A stretch of 64,000 nucleotides of DNA from Exophiala sp. HKRS030 (GCA_023897205.1 JAHWDD010000010.1:1922001-1986000); one strand, 5' to 3'. Shown: positions 11,984 to 23,390, counted from the stretch's first letter. Numbers and translations: made by a program. Notes: generated by a model from the sequence alone, not told the origin.

Positions 11984-12390
11984 TGCGGCATTGAGTCTGC
12001 GATGTGGAGAGCAGCGCGGGTGCGCAGCACGTTTATGACTATCACTGACTCTCCACACCTAAAGTTTGTTTTTGCCAAGCATTTCCCCACGCCTCCACTC
12101 CAAACTCTGTTGGCCAATGTCACCGGATAGTCGCCCCCCTGAAGGGCTGCAGCCTGATTTTGACCACCACACTTCACGCTACTCCGTAAGTTTCAGCAAG
12201 GGCGGGATGTAGAGATCATCTGTCCTCGGATTGGTGGTTCATCCCGTCGCCTACAGTATATGGTCAATGGAGAGAGTTCAATCTATTTATTTCAAACGAT
12301 TCCCCGAGTATATTCAAACCAGGCTTTCATGGATTGTAAACTCACTCAGGAAATCCATGCTCCGTTTTCATCCTTTTCTCTCCAAAGGCC
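11984..12390. promoter_or_regulatory. Shared divergent promoter region
   Basis: 407 bases lie between the start of the coiled-coil gene and the start of the FHA/kinase/KilA-N gene. Both promoters must lie here. I see no standard TATA box; a CTATTTATTTCAAACG stretch near 12280 is AT-rich. Shared regulation is inference from layout. Confidence 0.5.
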
Positions 12391-15300
12391 ATGGCCGATT
12401 CCCGGCAACTTGACTCTGCATGGATCATCATCAGCTGCTCAGAAAGCCATGCTGACGACATAAAATGTTTGGAAGCCAATGAAAGCCACTTCATAGTCTA
12501 TGAAGATAGGCCATCGGACGAGCGCGATGTGACCCCGTTCGGAGACGAACAGCGTGTCTACTTTGGTCTCCGCCCTCGAAAGGAACCCTCTTACCTCTTC
12601 GGTGCAGCCGACAATGTGTCCTTCCAGATAGTGAAGGCCGGCGCAGGCCGCAAGCTGAGAGTCAGCGAAGAACATTTCCGTCTGGATTTCAATCGTCATG
12701 GCTCGTGGATGCTTGTGGATCTTTCCTCCAATGGTACTTGGGTTGATCAAGATTTGGTGGCATCCAACAAAGCTCGTGGTTATACTTTATCCAAAGGCAT
12801 GCCTATAAGCAGTCAATATCGACAGATCGCTTTACACCCTGAAAAATGGAACCTTATCACAGCAGGAAAATTGGAAGTGCAGATCAAAGTGGGCCATGAA
12901 ACACCGTCTTCTTTTGTCTCCCATGATGGCGAGCTTGCTCTCGATCATCTTCATCTGCAAAGTCATCCAACATCGATGACGCCTTCCGTGTTAATCCAAC
13001 CAGCTTTTGCTAACCCGCGCAAGTCTCGAAAGTTCCACTCTATCGAGAATGGCACATCTGGTTCGTCATCAAAAATGAAACTGCTCGTCGATAAATCCAC
13101 GGGACAACGTGTCATCGGACAAACGTATATCAGCAAAACACCCGAAGAAGACGCCGCTGAAGACCGTTACAAAGCACTCTTTCAAACCCTGAAGGAGGGA
13201 AGAGGGAAGAATTTGATTCCGTTTCTTGAGTCCACTCAGGATGAAGGTGTCTACACTATCATATCAGAATATTGGCCTTCGACATCACTGAGTGAGCTTA
13301 TCGAAGAGGAACTCACGCCGTCCTCCTTACAACTGAGCTTTGTCTTCGCACAGATCAACCAGGGCATCGCCTATCTCCATTCTAAAGGGATCATGCATGG
13401 CAACATCCAGCCAGGAGCAATTTTGGTTGGTCGTGGACTTCCTGTCACCTCGCGTTTGACGGGGTTCTTGGGAGATACACCGGCCGGTTCTGCTACGGAA
13501 GCGGTGGGCGACCGGGACTTTCGTGCCCCGAGATGAGCGACAACCAAGAATACGACCAGCTCGTCGACGTTTTCTCTCTCTCCAAGATCATTCAACATTG
13601 TCTCACTGTCCAGGGCATTACGAAAACGCTGATCGACCCTCTCCTAGGGAAAGGACTGGCTCCAAACCATCGTGAGCGGTTGGCGGCCGCGACGATTCAA
13701 AGAGAGATCGACTTGATGGCGGATGGCGACTATGTATGGCCCTTCCAATCGCTTACGCTTAAACGACGATTCAAGGTAGCTTGGTACCATGAAGGGAATG
13801 ACACTTACATCCGACAATCCGACCTGTGGCAGTTGGTTCAAGCTTTGGCAGACTCTCACCGTCCTACGCTGGATTCTGCAATCGTCAAGATCAAGAACAT
13901 CGACGACCCGAAATTTCCCGGGCAGTACTGTCGTTTAGTGTACGCACGAACGCTTTTCGACGAATGCGGCATCCGTTGGCACGCAGGAATTTTGCATCCG
14001 AGAATATTAGGGAGTGGAGTGTTCAGCACACATGTGGATCTTGACTTCGAGCTTTACTATCACAGCCGCTCACAAATGTTCAATGTGACCACCCTACTTA
14101 AGACCATATCCCTGGAGTCAGCTCGAGTTGCCACTTGGGATCTTCATCCTCAGATTCAAGAAGTTCATGGAGATCCGCAGTGGGAAGGGAACTATATTGA
14201 TCGCGAAAGCTTTGAAAAAGTCCTCCAGCGAGTTCGGAAGAATGAAATGGTGAAATTGGTTCCAGATCTTGCAGAGTTAGGCCATCGGAGAATGCCAACT
14301 CGCTTCTCTACAGTCCAATACTCAAAAGCTGTAATTGTAGTGACAAGGTGGTTGACTCCACCATGGGTTCTCCTAAGCCGAGACGAAGGTGGGCAATGCG
14401 ACGCGGAAGGAGTTTTCAGTTCGCGTGCCGACTTACAGAAGTGGTGCGCGACGTACGGACTTCAGAGTGTCGCCGATCGTATCGACCTGACTGTCCGGCG
14501 TCACCATATCCCTAACGACTGGAAAGTTACACCAAAATGCATTCTGCCGCCCGTTGGTCAGGACGACATGACGTCGATCTTATCCACACATTCTTCCTCA
14601 TCCTTTCGATTCACGAACCGACGTGATCGTAAAAGACGTGCTCGACCCGATCCTGTCCAGGCCCAGAATACGTCGAAGCAGCCGTCGGATATTATGCAAA
14701 TGACACCGGAAATTCTGCCGCCTCTCGTGCGGCGTGGTGGTACGGTTGTGATGTCTGTGCGGGGAGTTGACATTGTCCTTCAGATTGCGGATGCTTCGGT
14801 TGACACGATGAGTCTGGTAACGTTGGCAGTCATGGAACATGGGGTCATAAATGTCGAGAAGGGCATGCAATGGTTCAAAGAGAACTGTTGTGCTTCCTGC
14901 GCTGATTTTCTCTGCCTCTCGAACGCCCTTCAAATGTGCAGTGATTATCGGCTGCTCGACCGTCTTTGGCCTCTATTGAGCTTTGGTATCACCCTTCGAG
15001 CGCGAATGATGTCCTGCGAGCACCGTCATAGTGATCGCGAGAGATCAGCGAGATCGGCTTGCTTCGTTTGGGACAGACAGCGGCATCAAAGTCAAGAGGC
15101 GGAAAAGGAGTCGATTTCGCCAGTATTGCCTACCCTGACGGATTCGGCCCCCGACTCTATGGCAGGTGAACCTCCAAAAAAATATCTCAGGTACGTGATC
15201 GACGCATTTGAGGTGCTACTTGACCCCAGAGACATGTCAGTCGACATCCGGCAACTCGCACTTGCAGCCGGACACGAGCCTAACCAAGTCGTAAAAATTA

Positions 15301-16664
15301 TCCGTACAAGATGTCCGCATGTGAAATGCATCCCGAAAATATTACAATCTTATCCTGGCATCTTCTACCCTGTCGATATCATAATCGACTTGTGCGACGA
15401 ATTTGGCTTTCCTGGACTTTCTCTTGGCTTCTGTGCAGTAGGGGTGGACAATCATCGGTGTCCTACCTTACCGTTATTCGGACATAATTTTATGGTACTT
15501 GCTCAGAAGCAAGGAAGGTTAGAGAGGTCGACAGCTCATCCGCCTTCTCGACAATTCCCTGGTCGCGACGTTTTGAATATCGGCTCTCAGGGAGGGGATG
15601 AAGAAGACTCCTCTTCCTATGGTGAATGGGAAGACTTGGACTCTGACGAAGGTCGACGTCTTCGTAGACTGGAAGACCCCGACGATGATCATCCTGAGAA
15701 TGTGGTCCCAATCGGCAGCGGGCAACTTGAGAAACCAGAATTTTGGTCCCTCGAAACTGGTGGCAAGACTGTTTTCATCCGCGCAAAAGATTTTTGGATC
15801 AATGCAAGCCATATTTGCGAAGCCGCTGGTAAAGGCAAAAGGGCGATGGAAAAGTTGAAAGTTCGTTGGAAGTTTGACTTTGAAAGAGTGTCAAGATTAT
15901 CTCCATGGGATGGGACATATGTCCCTTTCATCACTGGTCTCCAGATCTCCCAGCTGTACGGACTGCAAGATCTTGCCAAATTTCTCAGAAAGACTTTGCC
16001 AGAAGCCTGCAATCAAGAAAAGCTACCTCTTGGGCCGAAATTTTCTACCGTGCGTCACGGCGAGAACTTAATCTCGGTACGAAATGATGGCTACGTCAAC
16101 GTGGCACACATTTTGCGAATAGCAGGCAAAGGTCACCACGACGTGGCAGCTCTGAAACGGCAAAGCAAACAACTTGATTTTCAGACTGTTCGAGGTGACC
16201 CAAAGGTACGAGGCACCTATGTTGAATTGTCGGAAGGCGTCAAGATTTGCGAAGGGTATCAACTACAATCCGTTGCGGAATGCCTCCGAGATTTTGAATC
16301 CAGATGGAGCTTTGGGTGCCATCCGAATGAGCTTATAAGTCATTCCCAACCAGTGATAGGGACACCCAATCACAGCTTCATTCGTGCATGTGAAGCATTG
16401 CACCCCGAAATTGAGGACATGGTACCTTCTCAACCACAAATTCCTTCGTTACCTGACTTACCGACCAACAACATTGATTATTTAAGTGTGGCAGAGAGGT
16501 GCGAAAGTCCTCGGTCTCAGAAGAATTTTCGCAACCATAGTCACGTTGATCAGAACATTCAAACGTTGCTCTCCCCAAGCATGTCGCAGCGATCGCGCTT
16601 GAGTCAGATTCAGCCGTCTTTTGGACTAGAGACATTGTCCTCCCACTACTCCTTGGACGACTAA
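12391..16664 (+). CDS. FHA - pseudokinase - multi KilA-N/APSES-like protein
   Basis: One gene of about 1,424 residues, broken once by a missing base. Residues about 58-168 form an FHA domain with the phosphopeptide-binding pattern VSEEHFRLDF...LVDLSSNGTWVD. Residues about 235-450 look like a protein kinase: FAQINQGIAYLHSKGIMHGN, then APEM and DVFSLSKII. HRD is HGN and DFG is replaced by TGF, so it is probably a pseudokinase. The frame slips inside APE-M at 13526-13529 (four C before GAGATG); one added C restores APEM and gives exactly 1,425 codons. The remainder carries two clear KilA-N/APSES-like units: FWINASHICEAAGKGKR...WDGTYVPFITGLQISQLYGL, and GYVNVAHILRIAGKGHHD...RGTYVELSEGVKICEGYQL. 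About four weaker repeats lie upstream, for example FNVTTLLK...WEGNYIDRESF. An acidic linker (DEEDSSSYGEWEDLDSDEG) precedes the two good units. Inference: a nuclear phospho-signal reader acting on DNA. Confidence 0.85.
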
Positions 16665-17725
16665 TCAGTCGCTTTCAAGGCCAGGGGCCAGCAGAATCAG
16701 GACACTAGAACAACGTTGCCTCTCGGTCATTGATGGCGACCAACCTCCAAGGTATTCATCGACATGGACGGTAGATGCGCCTTGGCAAACGGTGGTTGAG
16801 AAGCTTATTTTCGGATGTTGCTCTATTTCGACCACCATAAGCGGAACCACAAAGAAACATTGTCAGGCCCGTCCAATCCTAAGTACTTTAGCAGACGTCG
16901 GAGAAAGCCAGAGAAGGTGTTCGAAGAGCCTCAAGTTGACTACAGGAAACTGTGGCGTGTCCGATCTTTTTCAGAGCCAGGCGACTCCCCGACGATTTTC
17001 ATTTTCCTACCTCGAACACAGACAAAGAGAGGTTCGATGCCTTCTCTGATCACATGTTCAATAAAACGAGCTCGTAGTACAGTAGTGTGCGCCCACACGC
17101 TAGATTTCAACTGAAACACCCTGCGGCGTTGATTTCTCAGAAAGCCACACCGCTATTGTCGGTGGCCCACGAGCTCCTTGGAGCGGCTTTTTAGTCTTCA
17201 CCGTCGACGCTTTCCTGTCTGTATTCACATGAACCTTGTAGTTAACAGTAGGCTGGGAAGTTTCCCGTTGTATGACGGGCACTTTGTACTTATCAGGCCA
17301 GGCTTGACTGCTGCTGCTGCTGCTGCTGTGCGTCTCACTGTGACAGCCCTGCCAACTCTCAGACATTCTGAAAGAGATCGTCCCAAAAGGATCTCACTGT
17401 CCTCGGTTTCAGCTTCGGGCGCTCGGCGGCTTAGTCAGGCTTTGCGGCTTTTCCCTCGAAGCCCTCTATTCGGTCGCCGAGAGATTGCGAGATTGATCTT
17501 GCGAGTGACCCATCCGACAACATCAAAACAGGCAATTTGAATGAATCCATGGCTCTTTGTGGAGCGAAAACAACATGCCTACGCTCGAACCATTGTCGTC
17601 TTCTCTTCTCATCCTCGTCTCGTCAGAATAAAGTACTCACGGGTGTTCGACAGCTCGATGGACCTCAATCAGTGTTGACACTACGTTCCGGCGTCAACAC
17701 CTCGTCTGGTTCTGGGATCTAAAGC
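16665..17725. other. Gene-poor region, possible decayed ORF, CTG tract
   Basis: No intact gene. On the minus strand, an ATG near 17540 opens a frame (MDSFKLPVLMLSDGSLARSI) that meets a TAA after 39 codons and a later TGA, with protein-like sequence (PRTVRSFWDDLFQN) between them; it may be a decayed gene. A short CTG/GCT tract of about seven units is at 17308-17328. Confidence 0.4.
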
Positions 17726-17987
17726 ATGAAACGATTTTCACTACACGGCGGACCTGATTCAAGCCATATTCGAGGAGTGAGTTCCCACCCGTGTGCCGCA
17801 GCCCAAGTTTAAGGCTAACGGAGTGCTCTTGTAGTTTGCCGGGTGGAAACGTATACTCGGCGAGGAATATCCTTCTACGATCACGACGATAAGTAACCTC
17901 GCGTCCGCACTTGGAGATCAAGGCCAGCTCGAAGGGGCGATAGCTTTATTGGAGGTTACTGTGCAGCAAATAAAGCGTATTCATTAA
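17726..17987 (+). pseudogene. TPR (kinesin-light-chain type) repeat remnant
   Basis: From 17844 the frame reads WKRILGEEYPSTITTISNLA, then SALGDQGQLEGAIALLE, then VQQIKRIH and a TAA, with NEPPIR beyond it. This is the consensus of the TPR repeats found at the C-terminus of fungal NLR/STAND proteins (LGEEHPxT...NLA...QG...EA). A short upstream exon (ATG at 17726, MKRFSLHGGPDSSHIRG) can be spliced in through a GTGAGT...TTGTAG intron. Only about one and a half repeats survive and no NB-ARC/NACHT part is visible nearby, so I call it a fragment. Confidence 0.6.
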
Positions 17988-18974
17988 AATGAGCCCCCTA
18001 TACGATAATAGCTTCAAATAACTTAGCTAGGCTGGGTGCCTGTGTACCGTCAGCATAAAAGCCACCAAGTAAGAAGAGCAGCCAGAAGGGCAGTTCTCGA
18101 ATTGAGATTAAATTCTGCGCAGGTCGTGGCGGACGAGCAACTTGAGGCTTCCAAGGATGCTATTGGCGTCGGGTCTGACAAATTTGATAACGCCCGCCTA
18201 AGCATATTTCGAGAAATTGTTGAATGAACGAGTCTTGCATTGTCAGATCAAAAAGTCGCCTATTGTTCCTTCGGCCTTGGTCTTAGCTGTTTAGCCTCCA
18301 TTGCTGCTGGGCCTCAAACACACTACGCATGTTTGATATCACCCGAGCAACTATACCACGTGACTGACAACTGTTGTCAATTAGGCGCAACTACAGATCG
18401 CTTCGGAAGATGTACAATACTCTTTTCCGCGAACAAGGTTTCGAGATTGCTAACGTCTTTGGACTAATAGAAAATCTAAGAGGCTAGAGCCCCACGAGCC
18501 CCCTACCCAAGAGCCGCTTACATCGAACCCCGTAAATCAAATCTTGGCATCATGTGACCTGTAGTCGTGCAGTCCACAACTTCTCAAGGCTTTCCAAGTC
18601 AGGGGTTTAGTAAGCTTTCAGCACGGGTGTGCGACCACCTTTTTCCATACACATGACACATGAAACTTTCAGACAGTATCAGTCAACGTAATTCGCATCT
18701 TTAGCACAGGCAGCCGTAGTGGGCCAAAACCAGGTCTAGAGAAGGTTTGCCAAGTATGTCGAATGATGCCTAGGATAACCCGGAATTGGGGCGTCGTGCA
18801 TTGGCTCTTCCAGCACACCTGAGCTGAGACAGGTTTTCAACACCTCATTCCCCTTTGTTGTATTGGATTTCATGACTCTACCTCCCTTTGAAGTCGTCAC
18901 GCTTTGTGTCTTGTTGGTTCGGGTTGTAGATCGCGTCGGGTGAAGGTTGCTGCTTCGTACAGGTTTCTTGAGCT
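17988..18974. other. Gene-poor region
   Basis: About 1 kb with short ORFs only. The region just before the SET gene's 3' end (18736-18974) contains a minus-strand frame that could extend that gene through an extra splice, but I cannot support it. Confidence 0.45.
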
Positions 18975-20126
18975 TCACCTGGGTAGATGCTTCCCCAAAA
19001 CTGGCGCCAAAACCCAAGTGTTCTCATCTCCCTGGAGATCCGTGTCGGTACCGATTCTGGCAATATCTTGAACAGTATCTTGGTCAATGATGTCCCGAAG
19101 TTCGGTAGGATAAAGATATTGACGAGATTGTCGTTCGGAAGGCTCTAGCCATTGCACATGTAATTGAACTTTGCCTGTTAGTGTTCTTGACATGTCCTCA
19201 ATTATCGCCATCCAGTCTTCAGACTCTTCGTTGCGAACAAAAACAACGGCACCGGGCTGAAGGATAAGTCCACGATCTATCCCGCTAGTTAGAAAATTTC
19301 TCTCATATCTGGAAAGAAACCCACATGAAACGGCTTTCGCTTTCTCATTTAATGAGTCGATGTCTGACCTAAGCCTGTACACGTTAGCTCCGGATAGAGC
19401 TTAAGATGTGTATCATCTCACCGGTAATTGGCCGTAATCTCTTCCTTTCTTTTGATTTTTCGTTTTGTGAAGACACGGACAACTCGTCCATGAGCGGTTT
19501 CAAAGACTGCAAATCGAGCATTTGCTCGTTTTTCGGATGCGTGGTTGATGAAGAGCATCAAGCAATCAGCCTTGCCCTCGATAGAATGATCTATTGCAGT
19601 CAGTTTGGTCACCTCTCTGGAGTTTATGTAAAGTACCTCTGCTGTACCCGATGCGTGTTACATGGTTTGTGGAGGAAGGATCCTCATCGCTGACAATATT
19701 TCCCTCATACACTCCAAGTAGAGTACTTCCCAAGATATCACTCCTTGCGAAGAGACCTTTTCCCTCGATCTTTGACGACTGGACGTCGACGAGAGGTAAT
19801 TTGCACGTATTGTACTGGTTGCGACATGCTCTGCAGCTGCACCCTCCATCAATGCAATCTCGGCCCATAAGAAAGCAACCACATGCGGTCGTGCCGCAAG
19901 AGCTTTCGCACTCACAACGAGGATAAGCACGCGGACAGGATGAGCAAAGGCAGGAGGCGTCGCAGGTAGTCCGGTTAACAGAGCATGGGCAATTCTCTCC
20001 TTCACATACGCAGTCGGCAGAGCATTTCGCCGGCTTCTCTTGATTGAAGGGTTTGTTGACGTTCCGGTATTGGGGGTATTTCTTGGAATTTCTGGCAAAT
20101 CTGTGCGGATTGAACGTCGTGGTCAT
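18975..20126 (-). CDS. SET-domain protein with EZH2-like CXC region
   Basis: Exon 1 is 20126-19422; after an intron (19421-19375, GTGAGA...TACAG) exon 2 runs 19374-18975. Residues about 33-110 are a dense cysteine cluster (CSADCVCEGENCPC, CSSCPRAYPRCECESSCG, ACGCFLMGRDCIDGGCSC) like the CXC/pre-SET region of Enhancer-of-zeste methyltransferases. The SET domain follows: SSKIEGKGLFARSDI, LGVYEGNIVS, then FINHASEKRANARF and EITANY. The C-terminal 130 residues (GAVVFVRNEESEDWMAII, LHVQWLEPSE) resemble a BAH module. Predicted role: nuclear histone-lysine methyltransferase, perhaps H3K27-directed by analogy. The frame slips near 19630-19640: GYSRG is followed by VLYINSREVTKLTAIDHS in another frame. 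One extra base (or two missing) accounts for it, and total coding length is one base over a multiple of three. Whether this is decay or an error is open. Confidence 0.7.
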
Positions 20127-21066
20127 TTTGCATGATAAGGTGGTTCAAGCTTGTCCCATGAAGGGACAGGAACACTGGTTTGTATAACATCTTCGACGCG
20201 GGTATGGAACTCCTTTCCAACACGCCGTGTCGCAAGGCTCAAACTTATGGTGAGGATGTCTGGCGCGTTTCCAATCGACAGGAGTGAAGACAATAGTGCA
20301 AGGCTGGCGAGGTACCGATCGGATGACAACTGGTTGAATGTGTCAAATCTAGGCGACCTTTGTCACGTCTGCCTAGAACCGCAGTTACACCCACGGACGG
20401 AGCCTTACATGAGGCTCGTTTTCTCTGGAGTGAGTTTGACCGAATTGTCGGTTCACAGGCCCTACACCTGAAACTGTGAGCGTGTCACGAGGTATAGACT
20501 CTTCACGGTCACCACTTGCAGACGCGCTCGCAGGCGTGCATTTGATGTTCCTTGACTACACGTCACTTCCTTTGTGGCCGAGAAAATGCGTAGCAAGTCG
20601 TCAACACTGTCTCGAAATCCACGGAAAAAAGCAAATCCCCTCCAACCCCATCTCTGTGCCGAGAAGACGTGTTCTCGGTCCACTGCGGATGACCCAAATG
20701 CGAAGCTTCTATGACTGAGATAAGAGGAGAATGGTATGTGTCAGTTTCATATTTTGGTCCTGAAGCTAGTGTTCAGCTCCTCTACTACTGTCATGCAAGA
20801 CGAAGAAAACATGCGGTCATCACATCATTAGCGGGAACAAAAGTCTCCTTGACCACCACAAAGTGAAAACGTAGTCTGTGCTTGAATTGTCCTCTACACA
20901 TGAACCTCAATTGATTTAAGTCGGATGCAGTCCTCCCAAGCACCCTTCTATAACATGTACGATTCCCTCGACTGCCTCACAGCTTCCGTAGATATCTTTT
21001 CCTCCTACAGGAGGCCGATATTGGGGCATTTGATGGGAAGGTGGTTTCCAACACCGAGAGCTGACA
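20127..21066. other. Gene-poor region
   Basis: About 0.9 kb holding the promoter side of the SET gene and the 3' side of the Zn2Cys6 gene. Short ORFs on both strands show no motif. Confidence 0.5.
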
Positions 21067-22071
21067 TCACAGTGAATCAATGATTCCTGATAGCTTTTGC
21101 TTGATTGATGCCTTCTGGCGCTTCACCTCCGCTTCGAATTTGTCTCGGTCTTGTTTCACCGCACCGTGTTGCTCTTTCTCACGCGCAAGCTCCGTTTGAA
21201 TGTCACTCAATTGTTCTTCCATAAACTTCGTCTTGTTATATTCCTGGTCAAACTTTTCTTTCCACATCGTGCACGCTTGTTCAGAGGAATGCAGTTTGAG
21301 GCCCGCAAGCTCAAGCTTATCACCCAGTTGCATCCGGATCGTAGAATCTCGTTCCTTGAGCTCGCATATTTTCGCGATGAGGGTATCGTACGTACATGGT
21401 GATAGACTCTGGTTGAAAATTCGGCTGCTCTTGTTGTCCACACGCTGGCCTGCGCCTGAAAATGTCTGCGAGGATTGTCCATCAGCAGTCGGCAGATGGA
21501 CATTTTCCAAAGGTCGAGAGGGATCCGGCTGGTGTGCAATGTCTGCCAAATTGACATAGCGAGGTGGGTTGGGTGTGTTGTTGCTGCCTCCCGCGTCGAT
21601 GGGCAACCCATACGGGGCGTAGGATTCTTCACCGTAGTCGTCGACATGTCTCGCATCTTGTGTGTCAATCGCTAATATTGATGAGTCAAGCGACCAGCAC
21701 GGTGTCGAGACATTGGGACTCAAGGCGAAATGAAGTGGTGTTGTGTCAGTGTTGGAGTCCAAGCCGGAACTACGAACACAGACAGTGTTGGATTCCGTGC
21801 TCGGTGATAGCATTCGGGCCGGGCTGAAAATTGCAACGCCTTCGGTACTCAACGGCGTGCTAAGTTCACCAGCTGGTGTTGATCCAGCAAAATCTGAAAT
21901 ATCATATACGCACGTACGGCGGGCTGTTTGACATCGAGAACAAGGCTGTTGAGCATCGCACTTGCCACTCCTCGCTTGGCATTCTGTGCATACGATGGCC
22001 TTGTGAAAAGGAAAGTCTGCTTTGACGCGTTTTCTTTTCTGGCCGCGCAAAGCAGCAACGGAGTCTCGCAT
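21067..22071 (-). CDS. Zn(II)2Cys6 fungal transcription factor
   Basis: A single-exon frame of 334 residues. After a basic leader (RGQKRKRVKAD) comes a complete binuclear zinc cluster at about residues 28-54: CTECQARSGKC then CSRCQTARRTC, with C-x2-C-x6-C-x5-C-x2-C-x6-C spacing. The middle is Ser/Thr/Pro-rich and probably disordered. The last 90 residues form a charged coiled coil (LKERDSTIRMQLGDKLELA, EEQLSDIQTELAREKEQHG), which could dimerise. No fungal_trans middle homology domain is visible and the protein is short for the class. It should bind DNA through the cluster; targets are unknown. A copy of the dispersed repeat lies just upstream, in its probable promoter. Confidence 0.85.
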   Translation of the reverse strand: MRDSVAALRGQKRKRVKADFPFHKAIVCTECQARSGKCDAQQPCSRCQTARRTCVYDISDFAGSTPAGELSTPLSTEGVAIFSPARMLSPSTESNTVCVRSSGLDSNTDTTPLHFALSPNVSTPCWSLDSSILAIDTQDARHVDDYGEESYAPYGLPIDAGGSNNTPNPPRYVNLADIAHQPDPSRPLENVHLPTADGQSSQTFSGAGQRVDNKSSRIFNQSLSPCTYDTLIAKICELKERDSTIRMQLGDKLELAGLKLHSSEQACTMWKEKFDQEYNKTKFMEEQLSDIQTELAREKEQHGAVKQDRDKFEAEVKRQKASIKQKLSGIIDSL

Positions 22072-22257
22072 ATTTCAGGGATTGAATCTTGGGGATTGAA
22101 TGCTGACCCTACGCCGTGGAGATGCATGTCTTGTATGTGAAATGGATGCTTGACGTTATTAAGAAGAAGAACTCAAGTCGCCGGTCGCTCATTGAGAGGC
22201 CCTGATGGTGGTTCGGATGGCTGGAATCTACCTTGTGATCGTGTGAGAAAGTACAGG

Positions 22258-22395
22258 GGAGCTTGAACAGAAGAGGCCCTCGAGCCAGCGAACACGTCCA
22301 ATCAAGCAGGCCCGACCACCAAAGGTGGTCACCATAGCGGTCGCTGCACAGGCAGCTACTCTCCCATCTCAACCGGTGAGGCAGCTAGGTCGCAA
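22258..22395 (-). repeat. Diverged dispersed repeat, copy 3 (inverted)
   Basis: The reverse complement starts with GCCTCACCGGTTGAGATGGG and continues with CCTGTGCAGCGACCGCTATGG then TGACCACC, matching copies at 8.1 and 10.2 kb. It sits about 190 bases upstream of the Zn2Cys6 start. Boundaries are by eye. Confidence 0.5.
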
Positions 22396-22589
22396 GTATA
22401 GTGTGGCAAAGACTTCAAGGATTTTTCTGGGTGGTTGATAACCCCTGCGTCCCCATCGGTGTTGGTGCCCCGAATTGGCTGGTTCTCAGTGGCCGAGAAT
22501 CCTTAACTGTGGTGAGGCACGCACCTTTAGGCTTCGGCATCAGCATTGCCAATCCATACGATGAATTTCCTTCGTCAAAAACTGATCTT

Positions 22590-23390
22590 CTCTGATGGCT
22601 CTCCGACATCCTCATGTTGTTCCTCCCCATCCATGTCAGATGCCAGCCTCTGGAATTGTCGAATAGTCCAGTCAAAATGTTGTCGTGTTCGTACCATTTT
22701 CGATGAGAAGCTTGGTGAACATCTTCCACATGTGACGATAGTCTGGCACATCTACAGGCTGTAAGCTGTGAACATAATTCATGCAGTCCTCGAACTCGGT
22801 TGGTAGGCCAGCACAGAGTTTAATCGCGCTGCTCGCCCGCTTCACGCCCTCATGCGGCGATTGTGCTACGATATTCAGTAAACCTTGTCCTATAGCTGTG
22901 ACCTACTAACCCCCAAATGCCCACTGATGCTCGCATATCTGTATATGCCTAATAATTGAGGAGGATACTCTGTCACATTGCTAGCAGAAGGGGTGCGCGG
23001 GCCCCATTGGTCAGGATAATGGGAATACCGAGACTTAGGTCGGTTATGTAGACACATTCCCTCGCACGCCTATACCCATGAGGAAATTTTCAGGCTTAAT
23101 ATCCCGGTGAAGGAAATAAGTTGTATGAAGAGTCTCGAATCGATAAAGTAATTGGTCAGCGAAGATCAGCGTCGACCTTGGTGAAAATTGATGGCCATAA
23201 TATCGAAACAAGTCTTCCAAGTTTGGGCCCAACGACTCTAAGACTAAAACCATAAAGTCATCTTTCTGGCCGAACCAATACACTTGAGGAAAGCCGGTCA
23301 AGACGGAGCATCACGATAATGTTCAGTTTCATGGCGACTTCCTTACCAGTTTTGAGTTTAGCTTGTTCGCGTGGCAGGTGCCCCTGCTGT
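22590..23390 (-). pseudogene. Casein kinase I pseudogene
   Basis: Reading on the minus strand: TGKEVAMKLN (ATP-binding lysine region), then GFPQVYWFGQKDDFMVLVLE, then LGPNLEDLFRYYGHQFS, then the catalytic loop FLHRDIKPENFLMG. Next comes VYITDLSLGI where DFG is expected, then in another frame YRYASISGHLGVSRSQL followed by stops. The C-terminal lobe resumes with LCAGLPTEFEDCMNYVHSLQ and PDYRHMWKMFTKLL. The central block around RxDDLESLGY is missing and several stops and frame changes occur. It is therefore a decayed copy of a casein kinase I gene, without visible introns. A working paralogue is expected elsewhere in the genome. Confidence 0.8.

Noticed and set aside
19283..19318. Possible 36-base GT...AG intron in the SET gene
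   Set aside because: The stretch is in frame and stop-free; at 36 bases it is shorter than all other introns here, with the branch site directly against the acceptor.
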